From Paenibacillus solanacearum (lineage in GTDB: Bacteria > Bacillota > Bacilli > Paenibacillales > NBRC-103111): a stretch of 64,000 nucleotides of DNA. The translations under genes were made by a program, and so were the position numbers. Positions 48,878-58,990 of this stretch are shown here, in pieces. Below the pieces are notes generated by a model. That model was not told the DNA's origin and did no database searches. It worked only from the letters and a program-made list of their open reading frames with translations. Positions within the stretch are counted from its first letter, which is position 1. Each line of letters opens with the position of its first letter. Location: contig NZ_CAJVAS010000017.1 in NCBI RefSeq assembly GCF_910593845.1, forward strand, positions 58,800 through 122,799. The letters are read 5' to 3'.

Positions 48878-50500
48878 GGGCAAGCTCCTCTCTTTCCGAC
48901 CCTTGCTCACCCTTGTCCCGCCCATATTCCGGAGAATGCACCCGCTGCCTTATTAAATTACGCCGTGAAATCAACCGCGGCCGCGTAAGCATGGCCCAAA
49001 TCGGCAAACGAACGATGACGTCTTTCTGGCCTGACCCGTTAAATGGCGCAAGCGGAGATAAATAAGGAACGCCAAAGGAGCGCAAGCTGCTCAGATGCAG
49101 CGCAAGCCCGATGACCCCCAGGATAATTCCGAACAACCCGAACGAGGCGGCTAAAAACATAAATGGAAACCGCAGCATACGAATTGGAACGGTCATATCA
49201 TTCGAAGGAATAAGGAATGCCGCTAATGCCGTGATGGCGACGATGATCACCATGGCCGCGGATACGAATCCTGCTTCTACCGCCGCAGTACCGAGAACTA
49301 CCGAACCAACGATGGACATCGCCGATCCGATCGGCCTTGGCATTCGTATACCCGCTTCGCGCAATATTTCGAATGTGACTTCCATTAATAGCGCTTCGAT
49401 AAACGCTGGGAAAGGCACTGCTTCCCGTTGAGCAGCAAGGCTGACGAGAAGACGTGCGGGGATCATCTCCCGGTGGAACGTTGTGATCGCTACATACAAG
49501 GACGGCCCGAATAGCCCAATGGCAATTCCGATCGTACGAAGTATACGGATCAGCGTGCTAATATCCGCACGGTGGTAATAATCCTCCACAGAATGAAGAA
49601 ACGAGACGAACACAGCAGGGACGACAAGAACGACCGGTGTTCCGTCCACCATAATCGCCACTTTGCCTTCAAGCAGCTCCGCTGCAATCGCATCGGGTCT
49701 TTCCGAGTTATATACCGTAGGAAACGGGGTATATACTTCGTCTTGAATCAGTTCCTCGATATAACCGCTCTCAAGAATCCCGTCGATATCGATCCTCCCA
49801 AGCCGAGCTCTTACTTCCTCCACGATTTTCTCGTCGGCGATTCCTTTCATGTACATGATCCCGACGTCGGTCTGTGTCCTTGTGCCGATGGTGGACGTTT
49901 CCAACCACAGATCCGGACTTCTTATCTTTTTTCGAACCAGCGCTGTATTGGTGCGCAAGCTTTCCGAAAAACCTTCTCTTGGCCCGCGTATGACCGTTTC
50001 AGCTTCAGGCTCGGAAATGGAGCGCTGCTTTCCCCCGCTCATTTCGATCGCGAATCCGGCGGTATAACCGTCGATCAGCAGGATGGCACTACCTGACAAC
50101 AATGATCTGAACAAGAGTTTGAAATCCGTAACGTCATCCTTTACGGCCCCTGCGGTCAAAACATATTCTTTCAAGTAAGCGCCGACGTCGGAATCTATTG
50201 GAGTGATGCAAGGCACCCCATGACCTTCAACCATCAGCGATTCCATAACAAAGTTGTTCACAGCGTTGGTGTCGACGATGCCGTCAATGTAAAAAACACA
50301 AGCCTTTTTATTGTCAAGGATCCCAATTCGGATTTCCCTGACAACGAGATCTTTGCTTCCTCCCATCCGCTCCTTGACCTTGCGGATGTTTTCCTGAAGT
50401 TCGGCATATATTGAAGGCTCCCGTTTGGGACAGGCTTGTTCTGAGCAGCCTCAGCTTCGCTTTTACTGCTTATCCGTTGTTTAAAACGAAGGAATTTCAA
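48867..50500 (-). CDS. GerA-family germinant receptor A subunit, frameshifted near the N-terminus
   Basis: The main frame (from ATG 50366, 499 residues) has GGSKDLVVREI, the soluble N-terminal domain, PAVFVSFLHSVEDYYHRADISTLIR and five or so helices ending PYLSPLAPF, all typical of GerA. Upstream, a separate frame starts at TTG 50500 (AAGGGGG 7 bases before) and encodes KFLRFKQRISSKSEAEAAQNKPVPNGSLQY, a normal GerA N-terminus. The two frames meet at TATAT (50405-50411). Removing two bases (TA) would give SLQYAELQENIRKVKERMGGSKD, a normal GerA sequence. So the gene is frameshifted, or the read has an error. A truncated protein from ATG 50366 (AAGGAG 3-4 bases away) is possible. Confidence 0.85.
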
Positions 50501-50726
50501 CAGCAATCCCCCTTGCTATTTCCATTCCATATCATGTGCGGGTTTCCATATTTTATACTCTCTACCCAGTATCTTATAATCAAAAAGCCCTAAGCGGAAC
50601 TTGAAATGATGTCAAAAGGACTTGTTTCAGGTTCCATTTATTTACTAAATTTGTTACAATTACGTAGTTCCAAAAAACTATATATATTTCCTACTTTAAC
50701 ACTACTATCAACAAGGAGATGAGGAT

Positions 50727-52406
50727 TTGAAAAAATGGCTGGTGGGTATGAGTGCAGCGCTTTTGCTGCTGCCGCAAGGCAGCATCTTTGCTGAACCATC
50801 GAAGAGCATTCCGGTTTCATTTAACAAAGTCAATATTGTCGTGAATGGACAAGCGGCAGCCAGTAATAATATTTTGTATGACGGCAGCACTTTTGTTCCG
50901 ATCCGAAATATCGCGGAAATGATGGCAGATTTACCGGTAACCTTTTATCCCAAAGAAAATATAGTCAATATTGGCTTTGTCCCTGCGGGTACAGAAGAGC
51001 CGGGCGTCCCTTCGGAGCAATCGGACAACTCCAAGGATGATGTATTGGAGGAAAAAAGGGATACTGCGATCGATGCGGCTTTTGACGCGATAACCATCAT
51101 GGTTAATCTCGAAAAGGTAGAGGCCAGCAACCTGTTATATAACGGACGGACCTATGTCCCGCTTCGAGCGGTTTCCAATATCCTGGGATTAAAAGTGGCT
51201 TATGATGCAGCAACGGATACAGCCTATATTGGCACGCTTCCTGAAGGCGTAACGATCCAAACTTCAGATTCCCCGAAGTCCTCTGCCTCTGCTGTGAGCG
51301 GCTTGTCCCACGTGCCCGGGCAAGGTGAGATGGCCGGCTGGATGATGCTGACGGGACATCCTTATGAGGATATAGCGGAGATTTATTACAAAGTCAACGG
51401 CAGCATGATTACCTCAACGGCTGTGGACATCCGCAACATAGACTTGAACGAAGTGATCACATGGGTTGATGACGACGGAAGGACAATTAAAAATAAAAGA
51501 GGAGACCTTCATTTCTTTTTCGGAAAATTCAGCAACGAGTATACGGGAGACTGGTTTTATTCCAAGTTTGGCGATGTTTATGCCGATTATTTTAAAGTAG
51601 CCTCCTTGCCGACAGAGCAGCTCGTTGAACAATATGTGATGGAAACAGGGCAGGTCAAGCCTCCCGAAAGCAAAGTTACCCTGAAACCGGATACGGTTGT
51701 AACCGTGGAAACTCCACAGTCAGGATACTCTAAACATCCAAATGATGCCACCTTTTACGCGTATGATCGGTCCGGTACGTATAAAGGAGAATTCATTGAC
51801 CGGGATGATGGAAACTACGTCAGCTTCCTTTGGTACAACACACCGGAGCCTCCCAAGCTGTCTGACAAATGGATGTCTCTCAGCATATTGCGGAAAATTT
51901 ACAATGTGAGCTACCAAGATACCCAGGTCGTCATCAAACAGGGAGACGAAGAAGTATTACGTCTGCCTCTCCCGTCCAATTGGAATCAGATTGACGTGAA
52001 GGAGACCACATCGGGCAATATCCGGATCAAGAAATTCGATACCGGGGATAACCAGATTACCGAAACCTGGATTGACGAAGATACTTTGAAGAAAAAGACC
52101 GGGGTGAAGTTCACTTTCTCTGGCAGAACGGGTGTTGATGATTATGCCTTTTACGGTCCTCCTCAAGAAAATTCCACACAAGGTCCATTGTTGCTTGAAT
52201 TGAAGCTTCCGAGCTCATGGAACAAAAGCCACGCGGATGATGCCGCGGAAATTAACGGGCTGCATGTGAAAAAAGAAAACGGGATACGCTACTTTCTGGT
52301 AGAAGATTTAATAAAATTGAAACTCATCACCATCAGTAAGGAGAGCAAAGATTTCACCATCTATTTTAATGTGGATGATCTGATCGCCGCCGGACTTATC
52401 AAATAA
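50727..52406 (+). CDS. Secreted protein with two copper-amine-oxidase N-terminal (stalk) domains
   Basis: The 559-residue protein starts at TTG 50727, with AAGGAG 8 bases upstream. Signal peptide: KKWLVGMSAALLLLPQGSIFA. Two stalk-type domains follow: about 30-95 (NIVVNGQAAASNNILYDGSTFVPIRNIAEMM) and about 120-175 (MVNLEKVEASNLLYNGRTYVPLRAVSNILGLKVAYD). The C-terminal about 370 residues match no domain that I recognise; they are beta-rich and polar. Such stalk domains are common on Paenibacillaceae exported proteins. It is divergent from the ger operon, with its own hairpin terminator. Function unknown. Confidence 0.85.
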   Translation: MKKWLVGMSAALLLLPQGSIFAEPSKSIPVSFNKVNIVVNGQAAASNNILYDGSTFVPIRNIAEMMADLPVTFYPKENIVNIGFVPAGTEEPGVPSEQSDNSKDDVLEEKRDTAIDAAFDAITIMVNLEKVEASNLLYNGRTYVPLRAVSNILGLKVAYDAATDTAYIGTLPEGVTIQTSDSPKSSASAVSGLSHVPGQGEMAGWMMLTGHPYEDIAEIYYKVNGSMITSTAVDIRNIDLNEVITWVDDDGRTIKNKRGDLHFFFGKFSNEYTGDWFYSKFGDVYADYFKVASLPTEQLVEQYVMETGQVKPPESKVTLKPDTVVTVETPQSGYSKHPNDATFYAYDRSGTYKGEFIDRDDGNYVSFLWYNTPEPPKLSDKWMSLSILRKIYNVSYQDTQVVIKQGDEEVLRLPLPSNWNQIDVKETTSGNIRIKKFDTGDNQITETWIDEDTLKKKTGVKFTFSGRTGVDDYAFYGPPQENSTQGPLLLELKLPSSWNKSHADDAAEINGLHVKKENGIRYFLVEDLIKLKLITISKESKDFTIYFNVDDLIAAGLIK

Positions 52407-52420
52407 CATCTTCGTTTAAG

Positions 52421-52450
52421 CAAAGAGTCTCTCCCAGAGAGACTCTTTGT
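52421..52450. terminator. Terminator between the stalk-domain gene and the orphan binding protein
   Basis: CAAAGAGTCTCTC pairs with GAGAGACTCTTTG (52421-52449), a near-perfect 13-bp stem between convergent genes. Confidence 0.75.
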
Positions 52451-52487
52451 GCTGCCAGTATAGGTTCGCGTGCTCACCGAGCAAAAT

Positions 52488-53801
52488 TTATTTTTTTAAT
52501 TTCTCCTCAATCGCTTTGTTCGCCTTTTCCTCCGCTTCCCGTAAAGCGGTATTCACATCTTTCCCCGCCGCCAATTCTTTGGCAGCAGCATCGATGGCGG
52601 AGCGGACCAAGGCGTCATATTCCGTAAGGGGGTCGTTTATTTTGCGCGGCTTTGACTTGAATATACCGGCTATGTTCTTTCCTTTAAGGTAAGCTACATT
52701 TGCGCCATACTGCGTTTGAAAATCCCCTTTGGTCAAAACCGAAACTTTTCCGCTTTTGCTCAGTTCGGATTGTACCTCATCGGAAGTGAAGATCTTCATC
52801 ACTTCAAAAACTTCATTCTTATATTTGCTTTGCTTATTCAGCAGGATCGTATGCGGGGAAATGACGCGGCCTGTACCGATAGCTTCAGCGTAGTTGGGAA
52901 GCGAGACAAAATCCCATGGCACTCTATCCGAGATCGTCGCATCAATACCCGCTACCATGTCGGGAACCCATTGGGTAAACATGGCTACGGTCCCGTCCTT
53001 AAAGAATTCATTGGTACCATAAGTAATTTTTTTATCCTCTCCCAGAAATTCTGGAACATCGATGATCTCCTTCATCGTGGTAAAAGCTTTTCTCCAATGA
53101 TCGTTATTAATTGAAGCTTTGTTCGTAGCCGGATTAACGTAAGGTAAAGAAAGTCCATAACCTAACCGGGAAATCGAATCCCCACTCAATCCAATGTATC
53201 GGATCCCGTTATCTGTTCTGGTTACCTTGCGGGCTAACTGGAGGATCTCATCCCAGTTCATCCCGTCTTTCGGATACGGGACTGCAAATTTATCAAAGAT
53301 CGCTTTATTATAGAGAAGAGCTGCGATGTTTTGCATGACCGGTAACTGGTACATTGCACCTTTTCCACCGCTGTACACTTTAATGGAGTCTATGGCAGCA
53401 GGATCGAAACGATTCAGGTCGAAGTTGTTGCTCTTCATCAGAGTGGTTAGATCCTCAGGTACATCAAGTTCTCGCCAAAGAGGCGTATTCGCGTCTGTCG
53501 TATAGATCAGATCCGGAACGATGCCAGCGGCCACTAAGTCCTCCGGATTGGTGCCTGTCCCTTTACGTACAATATGAAACGAAATATTAGGATATTTTTT
53601 GTGTACAGGCTGAACGATAAATTTGTCAATTTCCTCATTGCTGATCGCCGCGTGCTGGTAGAGAGTAAGGGTAATCGGTTCGTTAGTTATTGAACTTCTC
53701 GTTTGAACATTCCCGGTGTTATCCTTTGTGCCTGTTCCTTGGCTGCAACCTGCAAGCGCCGTCATCAATACAACTGAAGATACAATGCTAATCCCCTTCA
53801 T
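52488..53801 (-). CDS. Orphan family 1 solute-binding lipoprotein
   Basis: The 437-residue protein has a lipobox (TALAGCSQG) and the same two-lobed fold as the product of 44794-46134 (FDKFAVPYPKDGMNWDEILQLARKVTRTDNGIRYIGLSGDS). No permease gene is near. A divergent AraC gene starts 240 bases upstream, and a cre-like site lies at 53844-53857. It may serve a shared, distantly encoded ABC permease, or act as a sensor partner. Confidence 0.9.
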   Translation of the reverse strand: MKGISIVSSVVLMTALAGCSQGTGTKDNTGNVQTRSSITNEPITLTLYQHAAISNEEIDKFIVQPVHKKYPNISFHIVRKGTGTNPEDLVAAGIVPDLIYTTDANTPLWRELDVPEDLTTLMKSNNFDLNRFDPAAIDSIKVYSGGKGAMYQLPVMQNIAALLYNKAIFDKFAVPYPKDGMNWDEILQLARKVTRTDNGIRYIGLSGDSISRLGYGLSLPYVNPATNKASINNDHWRKAFTTMKEIIDVPEFLGEDKKITYGTNEFFKDGTVAMFTQWVPDMVAGIDATISDRVPWDFVSLPNYAEAIGTGRVISPHTILLNKQSKYKNEVFEVMKIFTSDEVQSELSKSGKVSVLTKGDFQTQYGANVAYLKGKNIAGIFKSKPRKINDPLTEYDALVRSAIDAAAKELAAGKDVNTALREAEEKANKAIEEKLKK

Positions 53802-53843
53802 CTTTTTCCCCTCCTTATGGACTCACTAACGGGTGGAAACTTA

Positions 53844-53857
53844 CGTAAGCGGTTTCA
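53844..53857. promoter_or_regulatory. cre-like catabolite-control site
   Basis: CGTAAGCGGTTTCA matches TGNAANCGNTNNCA at 13 of 14 places. It lies 42 bases upstream of the binding-protein start on the minus strand, where CcpA could repress it. Confidence 0.4.
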
Positions 53858-54041
53858 ACTGTTGTGATCCATGGTGAATGCACTGCGGCACCACCACTTG
53901 AGAAAAAGCATATATGATATTTTTTTAAAATTCATTGAGTATTTTGATCATTATTTATCCATTTCTTGATTTTTTTGCTATATCGACTTGAAATATGTGT
54001 TAAATCATTATTTAATGAAAGCATAGATGGAAGGGTGAATA

Positions 54042-54857
54042 ATGATGCCGAATACGATGGATTGCCCTTTACAAGAAATTCAATTCGGTTATTCGAATTC
54101 TGTTATTATTAATACCAGCTATCATTATCATGACAACTATGAAATTTATTTTCTTATTTCCGGCAGCAGCGAATTTTTTGTAAAAGATCGAACGTATTCT
54201 GTTTCTAATCTCGATATCCTTTTTATTCCGAAAGGAACGTTACATAAAAATAATTATATTTCGCGAAGTTATGAGCGGACCGTAATTAACTTTACAGAAG
54301 AATACATAGGTTCACATTTCATAGCAAAAATGACAAAGCTTTTTGAACAGTGTATTTACAAACCACAAGACCCTGAGCTGATAAAAAAACTATTTAGTAT
54401 GATTGGGAAGGAGATTGATAAAAATGATGATCTGTCTTCCGCTCTTATTAAAAGTTATTTCATCCAATTAATTTCCTACTTCATTAGAAATCAATCGGAA
54501 TTCGTATATCACTGCAACAACAATGCAAACCCCACTATAGAACGACTCATTCGGTTCATTAACGCAAATTATCATGTACCTATAACGTTAGACTCTGCGT
54601 CTGCCATGTTTAATTTAAGCAAATCTCATCTTTCTAGGCTTTTTCTTAAAACGACAGGATTTGGCTTTAAAGAATATGTGCAGATCATCCGAATATACAA
54701 CGCAAAAAATATGTTAAAAATTACAAACCATTCGATCAGGCAAATTGCTTTTGATTGCGGGTTTAATGACAGCAATTATTTTTCAAAAACTTTTAAAGAA
54801 TCGACAGGGCTGTCCCCTCTGCAGTATAGGAAACATCAAAAACGAAAAGGTCCATGA
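54042..54857 (+). CDS. AraC-family regulator (AT-rich)
   Basis: The protein has about 271 residues. The N-terminal cupin domain has HYHDNYEIYFLISGSSEFFVKDRTYSVSNLDILFIPKGTLHKN. The C-terminal double HTH has LSKSHLSRLFLKTTGFGFKEYV and FDCGFNDSNYFSKTFKESTGLSPLQYRK. The gene is visibly AT-richer than its neighbours, with codon use like the WG-repeat gene at 58991, which suggests separate ancestry. AAGGGTG precedes ATG 54042. It is divergent from the binding protein at 52488 and convergent with the uxu operon. Confidence 0.92.
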   Translation: MMPNTMDCPLQEIQFGYSNSVIINTSYHYHDNYEIYFLISGSSEFFVKDRTYSVSNLDILFIPKGTLHKNNYISRSYERTVINFTEEYIGSHFIAKMTKLFEQCIYKPQDPELIKKLFSMIGKEIDKNDDLSSALIKSYFIQLISYFIRNQSEFVYHCNNNANPTIERLIRFINANYHVPITLDSASAMFNLSKSHLSRLFLKTTGFGFKEYVQIIRIYNAKNMLKITNHSIRQIAFDCGFNDSNYFSKTFKESTGLSPLQYRKHQKRKGP

Positions 54858-54882
54858 TATTCACGGACCTTCTCCATCCTCT

Positions 54883-56037
54883 CTAGCTAGTCTCCCCGCT
54901 CACGATAATCTCGTTCGTATCGAAGCCGACTATTGTTCTTTTCTTCTCGTAAAATCGGGGCGCATTCGCCATCATCCCGCTGCTGGTGTAGAAGGGACTG
55001 TTCGGCTGCAGCGGGAGTGTAACGGTTGTGCGCGTACTGGCCGACTGATATATCGCCGTAATAAGCTCCAGCGTCTTTCGACCTTCCTGCCCTGTAACCA
55101 AAACTTTTCCAGTACCGTTCTCGATGGCCGTCAGCACATCGTCAAGCTGACCTTTATGGCCGGTATACGGAAGCGGTGGAACCTGCTCGGCAAGAAGATT
55201 GATTTCTTCCTTCAACTCCGAGTTGTCCTGCGGGAACCCGTTTTCCCTGGATGTAGATGCGGTCACCCGCCATGGCATCGATATCCGCGCCTTTTCCCCT
55301 TGAAAAATAAGCTGCTGCTCCTGTCCGTGATGCACAACGGAGCTTGTAATCTGCGCCAAAGCCCGCGAATAAGTGAGAATGGCAATCGACAAATCCTCGA
55401 CTTCCGCATTATCATGTGATGTGTTACGCATGACGGCCGTTACCTGTTCCGGCATGCCCATGAGCCATTGGAACATGTCGATATGATGGACGGCGTGATT
55501 CAGTGTGCAGCCACCGCCTTCTTTCTCCCAGGTGCCGCGCCACCACAGATCATAATATTCGTAGCCTCTCCACCAATGCGAATCGACCTGGGCATGCACA
55601 ATGGTTCCGGCCAGTCCCGAATCAAGTACCCGCTTTAGTTTCATGATCGCATCGCCGAATCGGTTTTGACTGATGACCGAAAGTATTTTTCCCGATTTAT
55701 GTGCTGCATCGTTCATCCGATCACATTCTTCGAGCGAAGAAGCCATTGGCTTCTCGACAACAACGTGCTTGCCGGATTTTAAAGCGTTTACCGCAATTTC
55801 GGCATGTGTGTAAGGCGGTGTGCATACCGATATAAGGTCGATATCGTCCTGTCCCAGAAGCTCGTGGTAATCATGATACACTGCACAATCCAACTGGTAT
55901 TTCTGCTTGCACTTTTCTGCCTTTTCCACATAGAAGTCGCACACAGCAACGATCTGACAGCGGCCTTTAAACGTAAGATATGCTTCGATATGAGCCGACG
56001 AAATAGCGCCGGATCCAATGACAGCAACTCGAATCAT
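54883..56037 (-). CDS. Gfo/Idh/MocA-family NAD(P)-dependent oxidoreductase
   Basis: The 384-residue protein has the Rossmann opening RVAVIGSGAISSAHIEAYLTF, the VVVEKPMA motif near residue 95 whose Lys takes part in catalysis, and LNHAVHHIDMFQWLMG near residue 180. Members oxidise sugars, inositols or uronates. It is the last gene of the uxu operon, 37 bases after the SDR gene. It probably converts a sugar acid to the substrate of that pathway. ATG 56037 has AAAGGA 9 bases upstream. Confidence 0.92.
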   Translation of the reverse strand: MIRVAVIGSGAISSAHIEAYLTFKGRCQIVAVCDFYVEKAEKCKQKYQLDCAVYHDYHELLGQDDIDLISVCTPPYTHAEIAVNALKSGKHVVVEKPMASSLEECDRMNDAAHKSGKILSVISQNRFGDAIMKLKRVLDSGLAGTIVHAQVDSHWWRGYEYYDLWWRGTWEKEGGGCTLNHAVHHIDMFQWLMGMPEQVTAVMRNTSHDNAEVEDLSIAILTYSRALAQITSSVVHHGQEQQLIFQGEKARISMPWRVTASTSRENGFPQDNSELKEEINLLAEQVPPLPYTGHKGQLDDVLTAIENGTGKVLVTGQEGRKTLELITAIYQSASTRTTVTLPLQPNSPFYTSSGMMANAPRFYEKKRTIVGFDTNEIIVSGETS

Positions 56038-56073
56038 TTTCCCCATTCCTTTCGTTGTCACTTCACCGCCGGG

Positions 56074-56922
56074 TTAAACGCCCGAATACGCCATAAATCC
56101 GCCATCCACCGGGACAGTGATGCCGGTTACGAAGCCCGACGTCGTCTCGTCGACCAGCCATAACAAGGTGACAAGCAGATCGTCAGGCGTACCGAATCTT
56201 CGCATCGGGGTATGGGTCATAATTTTATACGATCTTTCCGTTAGCGAACCGTCTTCACGGGTTAGCAAATTGCGGTTTTGCTCCGTCAGGAAGAAACCAG
56301 GCGCGATTGCATTGACTCGGATTCCGGAATCCGCCATGTGGACGGCAAGCCACTTTGTAAAATTTTCGATCCCTGCTTTAGCCGCACTGTAGATCGGCAC
56401 CTTGGTCATCGGGCTTGGAGCGCTCATCGATGACATATTGATCACGACGGCCCCCGGGCGATTGATCATCTTCCTCGTGAACATTTGCGTCGGGATGAGC
56501 GTGCCGAGAAAATTCAAATTAAACACATATTCGACGCCTTCCGCGCTCAGGTCGAAGAAGGTGGTTAGTTCCTTATCCACCAAATCCTCCGGGCTCAGCG
56601 TCTCCTTCGTAGTCGTCCCTTTCGGATGGTTGCCGCCGGCGCCGTTAATTAACATATCGCAAACGCCGAGCTGCTCCGAAACGACTCGTTCTGCGGCCCG
56701 CATACTTTGAACATCCAGCACGTCGCAGGCTACAGCAATCGCCTCACCGCCTGCTTGTCTGATCGCGTCCGCAACCGCTTCCCCTTTTGCCACCGTCCGA
56801 TTTAAGATCGCGACCTTGACACCTTGTCTGCCAAGTTCCTTGGCCATGGCCGAGCAGAGAACCCCGCTTCCGCCCGTGATGACCGCTACCTTACCTTGCA
56901 ACTGTTCATGAATGGGCAGCAT
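56074..56922 (-). CDS. SDR-family D-mannonate oxidoreductase-like (UxuB-like)
   Basis: The 282-residue short-chain dehydrogenase has GGSGVLCSAMAKELG (cofactor loop), NGAGGNHPKG (NAG motif), a Ser in INMSSMSAPSP, YSAAKAG (catalytic Tyr and Lys) and GFVTGITVPVDGGFMAYSGV at the end. Together with UxuA next door it most likely interconverts fructuronate and mannonate. It overlaps the uxuA stop by 17 bases. Confidence 0.9.
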   Translation of the reverse strand: MLPIHEQLQGKVAVITGGSGVLCSAMAKELGRQGVKVAILNRTVAKGEAVADAIRQAGGEAIAVACDVLDVQSMRAAERVVSEQLGVCDMLINGAGGNHPKGTTTKETLSPEDLVDKELTTFFDLSAEGVEYVFNLNFLGTLIPTQMFTRKMINRPGAVVINMSSMSAPSPMTKVPIYSAAKAGIENFTKWLAVHMADSGIRVNAIAPGFFLTEQNRNLLTREDGSLTERSYKIMTHTPMRRFGTPDDLLVTLLWLVDETTSGFVTGITVPVDGGFMAYSGV

Positions 56923-57994
56923 AACGTTTCCCCCTTCGTTCTCTCTCCAGTGAGTCCCATATTCCCCACAAATACATTATTCCTAATGCTCGATCGTAAA
57001 GCCCGTAACCGGGTCGGCACTGCTCATCCCATATGTGCCTGCCGTGATCCGGCCTTGCGTATCCGGTAAAGCCATTCTCGTGATATGCCTTCACCATATC
57101 GCAAATATCTACGGAACCGTCGCAAGCCCGATGCGAGGTTTCGATGAAATCGCCGTTTTCATACAATCTGACATTCCGAATATGGGCAAAAGGGATGCGG
57201 TCGGCAAACTCTCTTACCATCTCCGCCACGTTATTGTCCGGATTAACGCCGAGGGAACCGCTGCACAGCGTAACGCCGTTATATGGATTGTCAACCAGCT
57301 TCAGCAGCCTCCCGATGTTCGCCTTGTTCGTCATTATGCGCGGCAGCCCAAAGATCGACCATGGCGGGTCGTCGGGGTGGATGGCCATCTGGATACCGTT
57401 CTGCTCGGCAATCGGTATGACTTGCTCCAGGAAATATTGAAGATGATCCCATAGATCCTCTTCCGTTACATCCTCATAGGCGGCAAAAAGCTCGGTTAAT
57501 CGCTGCAGCCGTTCCGGTTCCCAGCCAGGCATCGTGAAATCCGGGTTGTCGGCAATGTTCCGGACCAATTCGATCGGGTCCATATCGGCAACCTTTGCTT
57601 TCTCGTAGAAAAGCGCGGTCGAACCATCCTCGAGCTCCTTGTGCAAATCCGTACGAATCCAATCGAAGACCGGCATGAAGTTGTAGCAAATGACCTTTAC
57701 GCCGACCTTGCCCAGGTTCTCGATCGTTCTTTTGTAATTTTCGATATATTGATCCCGGGTAGGGCGGCCTAGCTTGATGTCTTCGTGCACATTCACGCTT
57801 TCGACAACCTCGATATGCAGTCCATACTTCTCGACCTGCCCCTTGAAGGACAATATCCGCTCCATCGGCCATTCTTCGCCGGCGGGAAGATCATGGAGCG
57901 CCCAGACGACTCCCTCAACGCCCGGAATTTGCCGAATCTGCTTCAGCGTTACGGTATCGTTGCCTTCGCCATACCATCGGAATACCATTCTCAT
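56906..57994 (-). CDS. uxuA: Mannonate dehydratase
   Basis: The 362-residue protein is a UxuA: MVFRWYGEGNDTVTLKQIRQIPGVEGVVWALHD at the start, VKVICYNFMPVFDWIRTDL near residue 100, AIHPDDPPWSIFGLPRIM near residue 205, and the metal ligands in TLCSGSLGVNPDNN and GYARPDHGRHIWDE. It dehydrates D-mannonate to 2-keto-3-deoxygluconate (Mn/Fe dependent) in glucuronate catabolism. ATG 57994 has GGAGG 8 bases upstream. Confidence 0.96.
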   Translation of the reverse strand: MRMVFRWYGEGNDTVTLKQIRQIPGVEGVVWALHDLPAGEEWPMERILSFKGQVEKYGLHIEVVESVNVHEDIKLGRPTRDQYIENYKRTIENLGKVGVKVICYNFMPVFDWIRTDLHKELEDGSTALFYEKAKVADMDPIELVRNIADNPDFTMPGWEPERLQRLTELFAAYEDVTEEDLWDHLQYFLEQVIPIAEQNGIQMAIHPDDPPWSIFGLPRIMTNKANIGRLLKLVDNPYNGVTLCSGSLGVNPDNNVAEMVREFADRIPFAHIRNVRLYENGDFIETSHRACDGSVDICDMVKAYHENGFTGYARPDHGRHIWDEQCRPGYGLYDRALGIMYLWGIWDSLERERRGKRYAAHS

Positions 57995-58055
57995 CTCTGT
58001 TCCTCCGTGTGATACATCAAATTTTCCCGCTGCGTCAGCCCAGCTTTCTCACGAA

Positions 58056-58742
58056 TCACTTAAAATAGGTCGGGTATTTTGCTTTCAGCTCCTCCTTTTC
58101 TACCGTCACTCGGGTTAAATGTTCCCGCATTACGCTTTCTGCCTGGTCCGGATCCTTCTCCCGGATCGCCTGAACGATCGCATGATGCTGCGAGATGATC
58201 ATATCCCAGTCATGGTTATCAGCCAGCCGTAAATAACGAAGCCGGTTATAGTGTGTGGCGGTCTGCTGCAGAAGCGCCCAAGTTCGACTTTTGCCGCAGC
58301 CAACGATCATTTCTTGATGAAACTCAACATCCAGTTCAAAGAGACGTTTATCATTTTTTTCCGCCACACAAAGTTCTTGCAGTGCGACCAGATTTTGCAG
58401 CCGCAGCAATTGTTCGGCATTCAGCAGCTCACAGGCTTGGCGCACGATAGCTGCTTCCAGCGTTTCGCGGATAAACCGGGATTCTTCGACGAGCCTCAAA
58501 TCAATCCGTGTAATAAACGACCCTTTTTGCGGAATGGTTTCAATCAACTCTTCTTGCGATAATTTGACAAACGCTTCACGAATGGGGGAGCGGCTAACTT
58601 GCAGCATTTCTGCAACCTCTTTTTCGGAAATGAACCGACCCGGCTCCAGCGTGAGCTCCATAATATTTTTCAACAGCGTATCATGGACGTAGTCACGGAC
58701 AAGTCCCTTGGTGGCTTTATGAGATTCTAGCATCACTGTCAT
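58056..58742 (-). CDS. GntR/FadR-family regulator of the uxu operon
   Basis: The 228-residue protein has an N-terminal winged helix (LEPGRFISEKEVAEMLQVSRSPIREAFVKLSQEELIETIPQKGSFITRI) and a FCD effector domain with metal-binding His/Asp (EFHQEMIVGCG, QHHAIVQAIREKDPDQAESVMREHL). FCD regulators bind sugar acids such as glucuronate or fructuronate. It is the first gene of the operon and two near-consensus operators overlap its promoter, so autorepression is likely. ATG 58742 has AAGGGG upstream. Confidence 0.93.
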   Translation of the reverse strand: MTVMLESHKATKGLVRDYVHDTLLKNIMELTLEPGRFISEKEVAEMLQVSRSPIREAFVKLSQEELIETIPQKGSFITRIDLRLVEESRFIRETLEAAIVRQACELLNAEQLLRLQNLVALQELCVAEKNDKRLFELDVEFHQEMIVGCGKSRTWALLQQTATHYNRLRYLRLADNHDWDMIISQHHAIVQAIREKDPDQAESVMREHLTRVTVEKEELKAKYPTYFK

Positions 58743-58778
58743 CACGCTTCCCCTTGTTCTGTTTATAATCGATCTTTC

Positions 58779-58843
58779 TAGTAGAACTAATCATACTAGT
58801 TATACTATAGGAAAATCATACCTTATCTGGGCTAATCGTTCAA
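58779..58843 (-). promoter_or_regulatory. uxu promoter with two FadR-type operators
   Basis: TTGAAC (58843-58838), a 17-base spacer and TATGAT (58820-58815). Operator copies TAGTTATACTA (58797-58807) and TAGTAGAACTA (58779-58789) both fit TNGT-N3-ACNA exactly and lie 18 bp apart around +1 and beyond. Confidence 0.75.
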
Positions 58844-58990
58844 GAAACTATTTCTTCGATTAATAAGAAAACCATTTATGCAACGCAAGTGATATGACAT
58901 CGCTTTTTGTGATCTCATTGTTATGGTATGATTTACCTACTTCTTTGTGTCCTGCAATGCAAACTTTAATGTGAAGGGGCTTCTATCAAC

